Source: Nemopilema nomurai (taxonomy: Eukaryota > Cnidaria > Scyphozoa > Rhizostomeae > Rhizostomatidae). From it: a stretch of DNA of 64,000 bases. Under the pieces are notes generated by a model that saw nothing but the letters and a program-made list of their open reading frames with translations, ran no database searches and was not told the origin of the DNA. The translations under genes were made by a program, and so were the position numbers. The stretch covers positions 124,001-188,000 of the forward strand of contig ML133380.1 in the NCBI GenBank assembly GCA_003864495.1, read 5' to 3'. Below are positions 8,484 to 20,800 of the stretch, in pieces. Positions within the stretch are counted from its first letter, which is position 1. Each line of letters starts with the position of its first letter.

Positions 8484-9882
8484 ATGGCGAATACGGATGG
8501 CAAGTTTGACACTCCACTCGACAGAGCACCTAAGCCAGAGGAGGTGGCAAGGTACATAAAAGCTCATCCGGAGCTGGAAAGGCCTCTTTGGTTTCCGAAT
8601 CATCAAGGAAAATTCGTTGCGTTCACGTGGCTTACCTGTGCATGTAAATGGAAGCCTTTTTATTCCACTTATACGATATATCTTGTGACTCCAGACAGAG
8701 ATCTTTTTAATTTGGTTGATTAAGATGTGGTAACTTTTAGCCCCACCACCTGTATGCTTCAGGCTTAAACTTGGTTTGGCTCAATAAATGGTCCATTTAT
8801 CTTTGTGTTATTTCTATGGCTCAATAACCACTTTTAGACCATTTTAAGTAGAATTTTTCAATCCACAAAATTTTGTTGTATGATTGTTATTTGATTCTCT
8901 GACACTATGCCAATTTGAGTATCTCTACAGTTGATGATAAGGTAGTTGTTGAAAGCAAACTTCAGTCGTAGATATCCCTATTATCTGGAATGGACCTTAT
9001 TATCTGGTAGAAATAGTTGCACTCAACCAACTTAAACAATGTGTCATAGTTTGTTCTATGACCATTTAAGAAGGTATTCTGTAAGCTGTGATATGTATGC
9101 AAATGTATTATAATTGTAAGCATGTGTTCCACAGAATTTTTTGAACATTGATGCATCTCAGTATGGAAATCTGCATGACTGTTATTACAGAGCTGTTTTT
9201 ACAGAGCTGTTATTGCCAGAGCTGTTATTGTCAGAGCTGTTATTACAGGGCTTCAAAATTGTTGTATTAATGCCAGAGAAAGTTGCCATCTTTGTGAGAG
9301 GCTCTTGGTACAAAGTGTGAGGTTGAAGCTCAAAAGGTCATGTGAAGTGTTGATGGCTTTCTGATGGCTGTTTTAGATTAGCCTTTTAGATTTTTTTGTG
9401 TCAATAGACGTCTTTTAAATATTTGTCTTGTACTTCTTTGGTACTAGGCACCAATTCTTTATGAACATGTTTACTATAAACAAAATATTGATTTAACTAT
9501 AGGCTTTTGTGTATAATATTTTTCAGTTATGACTGGCTATTACGTCTTCTGGCATGAATTTCCTCAAGAGGAACATTGTTTCAGTCCGGTAAGATTTCAT
9601 AAATGTGTTTCTGTTTTTAATCTACTATATTTATATCTTTTTAAATTCATCAAAGCCATGCTTTCTATTTGGTTATGGAATGACCTTTATGGACTTGCTT
9701 TATAGTGGTATTCACAGGACTTTTTCCTTCAGATAAGACGGTATGTTTCAAGATGGAAAAGAAGACTCCTCACAGTTAATGAGAAAGAAGATGAAAACAT
9801 TCAAAAACACATAGAGACTCTTAAAAGAAGGATTGATGCAAAAAGAGAATCTGCTAGGGAAGATCAGGACACTGTCAAGTGA
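8484..9882 (+). CDS. Small single-pass membrane protein, three exons
   Basis: I do not recognise the family. Three exons join in frame to a 123-residue protein: 8484-8643, 9527-9588 and 9733-9882 (stop TGA). Splice signals are canonical: donors TGCAT/gtaaat and GTCCG/gtaaga, acceptors tttttcag and ttttccttcag. I chose the ATG at 8484 over the in-frame ATG at 8472 because it has A at -3 and G at +4. Residues 1-40 are polar, with PEEVARYIKAHPE and PLWFPNHQGKF. About 44-62 form one hydrophobic, aromatic-rich membrane segment. Then come HEFPQEEHC and a strongly basic helical tail (RRYVSRWKRR at 76-85, then a charged coil). A short protein with one membrane span and a basic tail suggests an organelle or ER anchor protein; that is inference. 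Confidence 0.72.
9179..9250. repeat. Short tandem repeat in intron 1
   Basis: About five diverged copies of a 14-15 bp unit of the form CTGTTATTACAGAG, within the first intron of the small membrane protein gene. No function is evident. Confidence 0.75.
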
Positions 9883-10260
9883 TCATTAAATATAAATTGG
9901 TCTATTGTTTTATAAAAGATTGTTTATAAATGCTTGGAAGAAATGTGAACATGCGTCTGAAATAGAGTGTGCCATTATTTATGACTTCTTTCAGCAAGGT
10001 TTTGCTAGTGAAGGCGAAATGATAAGTTTTTCTAAATTAGCTTTTTGTTGTTGTCTAGCCTATTTTGTTGTAGATAGCAGAACATTTGAGTTTCAATTTT
10101 GCTTCATGCTCATTGACTTCTTTTCATTGAGAGAGAGGATGGATCAGATATACCAGTATATTCCTTTTTTGTTCATAATGATGAGTGAGCCACTTTACAG
10201 TAACTTTAAAAGTATTTACAAATAAATACATTATATATATAATATATATTTATATTTGAT
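9883..10260 (+). other. Probable 3' UTR of the small membrane protein gene
   Basis: AT-rich sequence after the stop codon at 9880-9882, ending near a poly(A) signal and a TA-rich run at about 10229-10256. The open frame at 9905-10225 inside it resembles no known protein and is treated as chance. Confidence 0.5.
10221..10226 (+). terminator. Poly(A) signal candidate
   Basis: AATAAA about 340 nt after the stop of the small membrane protein gene, followed by a TA-rich run. It faces the convergent FAM124-like gene. Confidence 0.45.
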
Positions 10261-10752
10261 ACTGGAGATTTCTGAATTCATCATGATTCATAACTAAACT
10301 ACTAGATGGTCAATGGCAGAACTCAGAATTAATCAAAATCTTTTGCAGATAATAATCTACCTAAATACTGCTTGAAACTTGTAAACTTTTGTGCAAAATT
10401 CTTCAAATTTAACATGCCTTTCAAAGACGAGAGACTTCTCTTTGCTTGTATTGACGTAAGTTTGTTCAGGGCAATGAAATTCCATGCATTTTGTATGAGA
10501 ATACAGTATATCTAATGTATGCGGAAATCGGTTTGAAAGGTATTTTCCTTATCATATATCTCATTTTAGGCAAAATAATATGCCAATATACATTTGGTTT
10601 TCAAAATATATTAGACCAAGAATTTATTTCAAGGCTAACTCAATTTTCAACTTGAATAGACGGTTAATTCATTTCATTCAAGTTCTTGGACCCAGAACGT
10701 TTGCCATCCAAGCTATTACAAGTTAAACTAGACATTGATGATATGTACTATT
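10261..10752. other. Convergent intergenic region
   Basis: AT-rich sequence between two converging 3' ends. It contains the FAM124-like poly(A) candidate; no gene is supported. Confidence 0.5.
10623..10628 (-). terminator. Poly(A) signal candidate
   Basis: AATAAA on the minus strand, about 125 nt downstream of the FAM124-like stop codon. Confidence 0.45.
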
Positions 10753-11763
10753 TCAGAGTACTATCGGGTTCCCAGAATATATAATTCCATCACGCCACGA
10801 CAAAGAGTCGTTTGACGAGGCTTCTGATTCACTCGCAGAGCTTGAACGATCCCACTTTTTACCACGTGTTCTGATCTCAGAGCAGTCACCAACAACCGTC
10901 GAGCTGCCACTTGAATGATTGCTGGGGCTGCGGTGGAGCAACCTGCCCTTGCCAACGCCCCCCAAACAACCCACCAGAGGCCTGGCAACAAGGAGCAGTT
11001 CGTTTCCTTCGGGGTCACATGTTTCGATGATTGTTCTGCCAACCAGCCGAGTAAAGAGAGGGCTTTGGCTTGGCAACTCGAACACTAGCCGCGCGTGCTT
11101 GCCCACAACAATGTCCATGTGTCGTGAGCGCTTTAGTGAGAATTGTATTTCATGCTCAGAACTCGACTTCAACACGAAGCAACAATATCCATCAGCGGCC
11201 ACAAATGACGGTGACATGGAGAGCAAATTCTCATAGAACCTCCGCATTCGATTGATGTTCTTTACAAAAAGGTTGTACCTAATCAGGTTACGACGGGAGT
11301 TCAGACTCAAGTTCACGAGTGGCAACTCAGGATTCAGTTCAAAAAAGTCTTGCTTCGCGACAACGCACGAATTCTCCCAGTCCAACAACTGCATTGTATG
11401 GTGAAATTTCCATGGCTCCTTTTGTAATTCTTGCGCCAATTTGCTATTGTCATCATTTTCTTCCACATGAAGTATTACGCTCAGTGCCTGAGAAGTGAGT
11501 AGGTTGCTTTTGTGGGGTCGGACAATTGTTGGTAACGAATCTAGACTTGAATATCCGCTGCTAATGGATAGTTGGCTTCTCAGTTCTTGAAAGTATCGCT
11601 CCTTTGAGAACCGGCTTCCCTTCTCCAGTAAACTAACGTCAAAGAGTGAACCCGTTTCCTCGGCAAGTTTTCCTAAAGTAGAAACGAGATCAACTCTTTC
11701 GCTTTCACTAATCGCCTTTAAGTGCAGTCCAATGTTAACGCCTGTGCCCTCGTCCATTTTCAT
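10753..11763 (-). CDS. FAM124-like protein
   Basis: 336 residues in one coding exon. It resembles the FAM124A/B family, a poorly understood group with a glyoxalase/dioxygenase-like fold. Landmarks recalled from that family are PWKFHHT (117-123), a fold region of about 150-260 that includes RRFYENLLSMSP (174-185), IQFSLKR (206-212) and DPEGNELLL (250-258). The C-terminal 70 residues are serine-rich and probably disordered. Human members are longer (about 450-550 residues), mostly in the C-terminal tail. The ATG at 11761-11763 is followed by a second at 11755-11757. A strong acceptor (polypyrimidine then TTTAG) ends at 11787, and the frame stays open back to it, so an upstream exon exists; it is probably 5' UTR, but a coding extension cannot be excluded. 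No signal peptide or membrane span is seen. Confidence 0.8.
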   Translation of the reverse strand: MKMDEGTGVNIGLHLKAISESERVDLVSTLGKLAEETGSLFDVSLLEKGSRFSKERYFQELRSQLSISSGYSSLDSLPTIVRPHKSNLLTSQALSVILHVEENDDNSKLAQELQKEPWKFHHTMQLLDWENSCVVAKQDFFELNPELPLVNLSLNSRRNLIRYNLFVKNINRMRRFYENLLSMSPSFVAADGYCCFVLKSSSEHEIQFSLKRSRHMDIVVGKHARLVFELPSQSPLFTRLVGRTIIETCDPEGNELLLVARPLVGCLGGVGKGRLLHRSPSNHSSGSSTVVGDCSEIRTRGKKWDRSSSASESEASSNDSLSWRDGIIYSGNPIVL

Positions 11764-11786
11764 ATCTTGTCATACACGACAGTGAT

Positions 11787-11810
11787 CTAAAAAAAGAAGA
11801 AGTCGCCGTT
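11787..11810 (-). other. Splice acceptor before the FAM124-like coding exon
   Basis: Minus strand CTTCTTCTTTTTTTAG followed by ATCACTG: a long pyrimidine tract and AG 24 nt upstream of the start codon, implying a 5' exon above about 11820 that I could not place. Confidence 0.65.
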
Positions 11811-14800
11811 AAACTCTCCCGTCCACTGTACTAATGGGCAGATATCTGGCAGATAAAGTTATCACGCTAGCTATCGGGTAGGATGAAGCGGTTTTGGCAC
11901 CATCAAAGCATCTAAGAAAGGAGCCTTTTGATGAACATTCCAAATTCTTGCCTTCTGTTATTCACTACCCGAGTCTACAGCCTATCTCGTCCTCAAACAA
12001 GTGATAAGTCCGGAAAAAGCCCACTGTATTGTCACAAAACACAGAAAACTTCGACGAGAATTCGCCAGTTATCAAAGATTCTTCACTTATCTAAGGTCGT
12101 GCAAAGCTCAAACCTTCACCGAAGGCACGTATGTTGTCGAGAAACTAAACTTCAGATATAACAGTTAGTAGTCCTAATTTGGCAAGTAAAAGAGGAAATT
12201 GTGTCTGAAACATAATATATATAAATAGAATCAAAGAATGTAAAGAGCAGAAACAAGTCAAATTACAATTTTCCGACATTTGAAATAATATGATAGTTGC
12301 TTACACACAGCCAATGTGCAACATATACGATAGACTATTGCATCAATTTCTTACAAAAAATCATCCGATTTCGCTTCATTACAGACAGAGTGCTGAAAAT
12401 AACCGACCCGAGCGAAACTCGAACTCACGACCGCTTACTTTGTACGATCTGTTGCCTATGAGAGTTTTGGCTTTCTTTGGAAATGTGTTTAAAGAGGCTA
12501 ATTTTATTGATAATTTTGAAGAGTTCTATGTGAACTAGTTTATTTCTGCAGTGCAAGATTGTAGGGCTTCGCATCTTGGCTGCAGCAACCGCTATGTTGA
12601 ATTAGCTTCGGAGACCAGGGGCGCAAATAGAGAAGACCAAAAGAGAGGCTCTGTTTTGATCCGCAGTGCATTCGAAATAAGGCGTAGAAAAGGAACCTCG
12701 GTTTTTAAGCAAGCAGAATGCAAAATTGAAGCCGCGGTGAATAATACTGTTTGGGCGAATTACACCCAATTGAGAAAGGCGAACTGTCGGGGTGAATAAC
12801 TGAAATTGTTGATCATAAATGAGCCATTACGAAGGTGGTGCACTTTAAATGGCGCTGCTGGAAGTAATAATGCGAAACATCCCACTTCGAGGCTGAAGCC
12901 TGAGTTTCGAAAAAATGCCTGGGGAGTTGCTTCAAGGGCGGGCGAAGGTGGTCGACAACGCGCCTTTGTCGATTGCGTGATGGAAATACCAAGGCAACGA
13001 AAGAGAGTGGGCGCTGTTTTGTTCTGGCGCGGGAAGGCTGCAAAGTTCTTTCAGGCTGTAGCATCGGGTTACATGATGTTTCTATGTACCAGGAACCCAT
13101 CACAAAAGGTGTTGCCACGGTTGGAAAATCACACCCACCCTCCCCCTAGTTGATTTATAATTCGGATCGTCAAGGTATTTAAAAACGGTTGCTGGTACAC
13201 TTTTAATTCATGTTAATGATTCATGCTATGTCAAAGACTAAATTGGATTTCAATTACTATTCTGCCTTAGAAAGAGAAATAGATTTCGTAAAGATTGAAT
13301 GCATGATACGATCTTCGTGCCTGATGTCATTAGAAAATATCACGAGGGTGGATCGTGCATGGAATAGAAGGACGTATTTTGAGTAAAAACAAAGATAGTT
13401 TGATGGCGTCAATTCTAAGGAAATTTCATCATATTGTGATGCACGCTTCTTTTTCTATATGAAGTTTGATTGAGAGAAATTGCGATGCTAAAGTGAAATT
13501 AAAAATGGTCGCCTGTGTCATTGGAAAAGTGACGTCAAGGCTAGTTTCGCAATCTTTTGGCTCGAGATGTTTAAGCTGAGAGCCAGACCTAAGGTCAGAA
13601 CCAGGGCATGCTTCATCCGAGACATCCGTAGAACTGTTCAGTACCCATTGCGGCTCCTTTTCAAAGAAGACCCAGTCTGCAACAATTATGATAATGTCAA
13701 CGCTGATGTTCAGAGCCTTTCCATGCGTCATCGTGGGAACCCGGTTCAAGCAAAGGCGAAGTGGGAACTCAGTAAAAACGAGATACACCCAACTTCTATC
13801 TTGTAAGCAACGTTTAAGTAGAACAACTAGAGTCATTGTATTTCATTAATGGAATTAGAGCAATGAATTTTGATCCTAGCGGGAATCTGGCCACCATGAA
13901 TATTCAGAATTGATTACAGTAAATTATTTGTTTCATCCAAAAAGTGGATGAAGGGGGACGCTGAAGAAACCACCGACGATGGAATGAATTTCACGTTTGC
14001 TAGTAATGCTGATCGAGCAATGAAACCATGGTAGTAATCAGTGTCATTTTCTTGATTCAAACATCAAGCACGAGAATTTATAGGCTCAAAGCTGACAGAA
14101 AAATGTGACAGTTTGGGATTGCTCCTCGATGGATTGTGTGCGACCAACTGGAGAGCTTCTAAATCAAACGCAGGCTTAGCGGCCAAATCATCATTGACTT
14201 TTTCCATTTTGTACTAGCAGAAGGTCCATGTTTATCAAAAATTCACTTCTTCCACTCGAATCTAAAACCGTATTATTTCTTTATTTTTTAAGTGAGACCC
14301 AGAAAAACTTCCAGGAAGTTTAAACGAGCATCGCGAAATTAACGAAGCCAAAGGATAGGAATACATTGAGCTCAAGCTGGACTTAACAATTTAGAACATT
14401 AGCATTCAAATTTAGATTTCTAAAAATGGCTGAAAGAAATCAAAGGCAAAACGACATTTTATGTCGAGGAGCAAGCATTAAAAGGATATACCTCCAGGAT
14501 CGGTTGCCCCTATACTTTCTCCAAAACTGATTCAGGATGAAATGCCCAACTCCAACAAACTCAGCTGATGGTAATGGTACCGCTTGGGAGCTGCAACAAG
14601 GCTGTTTGTTTTTACCAGACCACTAACGAATTCCAGAAAGCAACGGACGTGATCAGACATTCATCAGTGAATTAACTTATCTCTTATCTTCAGACGAATG
14701 GCTAAGCTCAATTCAATAGTATGCAAACAGCGTGTCATGGCTCTGGAGCAGCAACGCCATCGAGTATCAGACTACTAGACCGCGACATTGGAAGCCTGGA

Positions 14801-17800
14801 ACCCATCAGACAACACCCTACGTCACGCAACAATTATGTTCAAAAAGGGAGGCGAACACAAAATACTTGTCTAATCAATTGCATGAACTTGCCAACATAT
14901 TGGGAAGGGGCGTTAACATCCTACCCTAAAGCATTTCCCTTTATGTTTTACAGGATCAATTGCCTTCCTTTCTCCATCGATTGCCCAGTCTTATCTGTGT
15001 CCGTTTTAGATATTCTGATTATCAATAGTATAAGGCTGTGATTCATTTCAAATGATGTGTCTCTATGTTAAGCGACAATTAATAGGAATTTTTGGGTGAT
15101 TTGAAGAAGTGTTGTTCATACCTTAAACAATAGACTCTTTATCTTCAAGCCTCTCAAGAGAGAGCGAAGGTATGTAGGCGAGAATTAATCAAGAAATAGA
15201 CAAGTTTAGTCTGACTAGAATCAAGCAATTGGGGAAAAGATTCGAAGAAATACCCTGTCATTATCCGTAGCCATCATGGCAAATAATCATAGCATGGCAA
15301 ATAGATGAAGCGAGATAATTTCATTCTTAAAGCAGGTCATTTGTAAAGCAAACAAATGTAATTTGAATTTAGGGCTTATTCATTTGCAGTGCAGAGAAAA
15401 CAAAGGATAACGAGATTATCTTCGAAAAGTACCAGAGATTTCTAGTGAGATTAAAAGCGGGGAGGCTGTGCAAAATAAAAGGCCTTTCAAACCAACAAAT
15501 CTGTGTTTGCTTCAGAAGGGCCTACACGACGCATTATGCTATCCCTTGTTTGTGGACAAACAGCACGGTGCATTGACGGTCAAAGTAAACAAACGTAGCA
15601 ATGAAAGGGAGGTCTAAACAGGCAGTTTTCTGGGATATGATGCCCTGTAAGTCTCTCACTGAAAACAACTGCTTGGTGTATTCGTCTTCAGGCAATACTT
15701 ATGGCTCAATGAAAACACAATTTTATGCTCATGTAAAAACTTACAAATTTTCGGCTCCAGGGACGGTTAATATCTTAATGGACGGCAACCAACTTTCTCA
15801 TTTCTTCTTTTCGCTTGATCAACTTGACGGCCAGGAAACTGTTGCAGACCGCTTCCAGGCACGCCGATCGCTTCACTCTAACCGCACCATAAAGACGAAT
15901 TGCCCCGGATCCCAATATAGGCACTGGAATGGGTATATTTGGCTTCCGATGTCACAAAAGAACTCGATAACTATAAGACATTAATAGCATCTCATATTGA
16001 GTGTGTTTAATTGGTTGCGTTGGAGTTCAATACAGGTCAAACCGCCAATCATCACTTTAATTGCGCCTCTACTCCAGTAAAAAATTCAGCCCCTGTGAAG
16101 CACATACTGGCATAGCCTAAAAGAATTGAAGCAGAGCTTAAGCAATACTGTGAAGTCTAAATTGCGATTTTACTCCAATTTTAATGTCCACGTGGACTTG
16201 AAAGTCGTTTATGGACTCATTACTACTGAGAGTCACTTTCTCTATTGAGAATCGATTGAATTTTAAACACTGGTTACTTTCCCATTGAATACTTTTCAAG
16301 GAACAGCCCAGAAGACACAGGCACCACCTTAGTGCCACTACTTCAAAGCACTTTAGACTGAAAGAGCAAAGAGGGTAGCTTCGTTTATCGGAAGCAGTTG
16401 CAGAAGAGGCAAGGAGATTTTTAGACAAATATTTTTGCAGGTAATTAATAAATAGTTGAACTTGCAGACGCATTCTGGATATTCTCTAGATATTCTCTGC
16501 TCCCCACATCCAGTTATATCGATACATAGCGAAAATCTTCACCTGTACGTGCCGATTACAGCAAAAATGCAAATTACCCGCAGCACCAAATTTTACCTTT
16601 GGCCCCAGTCAAAACTTTTTTTTCCCCTGACACTTGGAGGTGTCTATGGAGGGATTGGTAGGAGTTGATTGTGGAAATTAACGTTGATTTAAACTCCGTT
16701 ACACCTACTTAAAACATTTGACCATCGTTTCCCACCCATTCATTAAATTTTAATGCTCTACAATTATCACATAACGGAACTTTAATTACGATTATTAGGA
16801 TTTGCTTGAAATTGGTGTAATTGCAACAGAAATACATTTCAGCATCCACATTTCCCGGACATTGTCATGATTTGGGAGCAATTAATGAATACAAACGATA
16901 CAATTCAGAGTATGCGAACGAGGGGGAGGATAATTGATAATGCAAGAGAGTAATTCATCAGATGTTGTAACCAAATGTGACTCTCATAGTTTGCAGAGGC
17001 TACCTCCCTACCACCAGATTGCAAACAATTATAGAAGAATCGGCGTCAACATTTCAATTTTCACCTTATAATCACCAAATTTCAATTAATATAGTTGCCT
17101 AAATGTGATCTCTTGAAAAGTCAAGTCCGTTTTATTTAAGAAGTGCGCGACTTTTTAACAGATTGTTGCGAAGTTGAATCAAATTGAAAGTTCAAACAAC
17201 CAATGCCTGCCTTTGCTCAACTTGGAGAAATTCTGACTGGATGGACAATAGCAACTGTAAAATTGGCAAGAGCCCTTCTTGTAGAAGAACAAAGCAACAA
17301 AGCTGATATTCTTGAGGTCTTAAAAAGCACCATCGCTCTAGGGCACGTAGCTGAACTTGAGTATTATTAATCAGTAATAAAATGAACTAACTAAAATTGG
17401 CCCAGAAATGACAATCTCGAGAAACGGATGCCCCTGATCAGAGATAAGGGTGATTGATCTACAGGCTATTTTTCACCTACAGAGAATTTTCCATGGACAG
17501 AAATGGAACGGAAAAAAAAGCTAATAAGCATGAACGGAAGAATTTCCTGTCCATTCTGTTCCGAGAACCTTTTTCTGCTGTTCTTCCAGGGAAGAAACGT
17601 CGTTTGATTGAAACAACCAGTCAAGTCACTTTATTTTGTGACTGTTTTGTATCAAGTATAGAAAGAAACTTTCATCACATATCAATCAATGGAGATTTCG
17701 TAAATGCTATAATTTTCCAAGCTAGGATCAATTTAGCTCTTTATTCCTTTCCGCCACAAAAGAGATTCATCATGAAGAACACGCATGATGTCGCAGAGGA

Positions 17801-20800
17801 AGTACTTTTAACGTTAAACAACAGTTTTCTTCAGTCACAGCGGCATTCAGCGCACTAACAAACGAACGAAAAGTTTGATTAACTAAATTTCGAGGTAATA
17901 TTATTTTCTCCGTTAACCATGCTGACGAAAAATAATTTTCCTGTCCTGCCCGCGCAGAGATGTGGAAATTCGCAAAGGAAAATTTTCTGTAGATAAAAGA
18001 CGGCCCTAATGAAAGGGCCCCGTTGCATTCTAAAAGCGACGCCAATGATACTGCACATGCTTAAGATTTTGAGACAATATCGCACTGTCATTGATAGAAG
18101 AGACGTTTGTTGATAGATAAGATGAATACTAGGGATCTTCTTAATGTTTTTAATTTTCAACCAAAAATTCTGAACACACTAACTTGGTTATATTCCACCG
18201 CAAGAGAGGAAGAGTTGCAGAGACTTGCCAAAAATAGGCGTATTCCAATCTGGCTGTAGCCACATAGAAGAGTAACCGTCTGGGTCATTGGAAAGAAGCA
18301 GTTTCACATGGCTAGCGTGCGGTAGCTTGACTGGAACATGGAAAATGGCAAATAGAATGCGAGGCCATCAACCATGCTGCAAGGCCGGCTTGATTGGGTA
18401 ATGTTTTGTACGTAGCCCTTGTTGCTACAGTGGATATGCAATTTACCATTTCCAGGCAAAGCAAATGACCCGGCAAAGCTGCACGCCTTGAATCTGTGCG
18501 CATTTCTAGAAACTGCGAGTACTAATCCCTTAACGACGTTCTAAATCTAAGCTAATCTTATGGATACTGACACTGACTTCTTTCCATGCAGGAGAACACT
18601 GGAACACCATATCGACGACGCTTTAGCATTACTTAGCGTTACGAGTGTACTAGTACCTACTTGTAGCAATCCACTGAATCACGCTTTAAGCTCCTCGTGA
18701 ACACGTGATCAAAAAAAGACCGGGACTGGTGCATGTGGTACAAACAGAGTGAATGGATGCGAGGCAGGGCAAAACTCGATTATCTGAAACCGAGGTTTTA
18801 GGATTCAATGTGCACGTGACCGGGAGAGAAATGATGGCGAGATTAGGCGTGATTAGGCTTAGATCTAACGAAAATTAGAAGCAGGGAAGATATAGTGAAT
18901 GGCACAAAAAGTTTCAACACGGCGTTCAACCTTAGAGCCAATGGCTCTTAATAATCTCAGTGGCATGAATAACTGGGCTTCAGTCTTTAAATAACCCAAG
19001 TATTTTTTATTAATGGCGATCGGGTACGTGGACTACGTGGAGACCAGCCAACCACACGCGTCGCCGCCACACCGCAAACGGAAATAAGCAGACCGACGCT
19101 GCATCATAATCGAGCAAAATGCCTAGCCGGGCACGCGGAGAGCCTGGAAAGTGACGTAGGGCTGGCAGTAGAGAAGAGTGAAAATATTGCTCTTCGTTTG
19201 AACGCAACATCGAGCTGGTAAGGCCAGTGATAGAGCAGGGTGTGATGTCAAGTAACAATTTGCAGTGGAGGAGCGAACACATTGGCAGCATCGCACTGTT
19301 AACTAACTGTATGAATATCAAGGCCAAATGAATGGTGCCATATGAACTACAGTCTAATTAACTAGTCTTTTTAGGTTGATGCACTGGTAAAACAAATCTA
19401 GCATTTGAGGACCAAAGGCAGGGCGGCCTAGCAATGACAACTCACTGTGGTATTTATTGAGTCTGATAGTACTGTTTCGTGCGCTATGTTGAATGAGTGA
19501 CCTCTTAAAGCCTTGCCTGTAAAAGTAATCCCGAAAGAACCTACCTGGACTGGCAGTGCCTTCGACGTGCGTTGTTGCGCCACACTGAGAACGCAGCCTA
19601 TATCCTGCATGTCCTTACCCAATTCTGCAGAAATGAGCTTTGTTTACAGCTTCTGGTTGCGCGGTGTTTTCTCGTTTGCATGACGCCGTGTATTTATTTG
19701 CTTGGAGCTGGGATCACGGAGGGATGAAACGGGGGTACCTGCTGAAGCGAATTGTCGGTGCGAACGACAAGTGACTAAATTTTGATAATTTTTCTCGGCA
19801 AATGAGTCTTAACCGACACTCGACCTGGTGGCACTGAATAATGTTCTGTCAAGAAATCAGACAATGAAAAGGTTGACCTTCTGCCGGACTCTATTTACCC
19901 CTGTGAAGTAGTTTTGCCCCCATGGTGACGTCACATCAACTTCGTGTGCTGGAAGATGCTCCCCACTCCCTCACATTTTGAGCTCCTTCATGCTCAGCAT
20001 TCTGGGACATGTTGACGGTAACTAATATTACTACGGAGACCAATGCTTCTGAACGAAGTAGCTGATTTAAAAGTGGCTCTCTTTTTAACACTTGACTAAC
20101 CGTGACTTTGGCCACATATCTTGAAGTCACGGCTTAGTCGCCAAGCACTTTTGCATTCGCTGATCGATTGCGCCCTTTGCAGACAAAGTGAATTCTGCTT
20201 TAAAACATACAACACTGCCTTCCACCTGGTCCTGAAATACGATCGAGGTGATCCATTTAAACCCCCTGTAAATCAAGGCATTAGAGCATACTCAATTATT
20301 GATAGCTTGTTTTAATTTAATATCGGCAAATGTACACGTTCGTTTAACCAAAGTCATGAAATTAGACGAGAAAGAGAAGGGCTTTGCAGTTCATTTGAAT
20401 TATTAATGAAGACGGCTTCGCAAAGAGGCAGTTGAATTTACATTCGATGTGGAACAAAATCTGGAGGCAACCAAAGGATTATCATATTGATCTGATGTGT
20501 GGTTTTGTTTTGAAAAAATAGTTATCTTTGCTTTCGATAAATATTGTAATCCTATGGGGATTATCCGACGAAGCTGATCAAATCACATGCAAGGTACTAT
20601 TGTGCTGGAAATACTCACAAGGTGTTTAACATTGAGTAGAATGTGCTATTGCTACCTGTAGGGCCGCACAAGGAGACTGGGCACAAGAATACAAGGGAGA
20701 ACCATGGATCAGGGCAGCGAGAGGTTTTGGAGTGTCGCTGGTAAATGGACCAGGCGGAGAATGGGGTGGCGTAGCTTGGTGAACTGGTACAAGGCAATTG

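Noticed and set aside
12290..12540. SINE on the minus strand suggested by GTGAGTTCGAGTTTC.
   Set aside because: No convincing A box at the right distance and no target duplication; kept only as a remark.
13429..13836. 135-residue frame on the minus strand, with an overlapping plus-strand frame.
   Set aside because: No domain, no splice context, and both strands are open at once, as expected by chance.
17454..17858. 134-residue plus-strand frame.
   Set aside because: No recognisable domain or flanking splice sites; its ATT start and AT-rich surroundings suggest chance.
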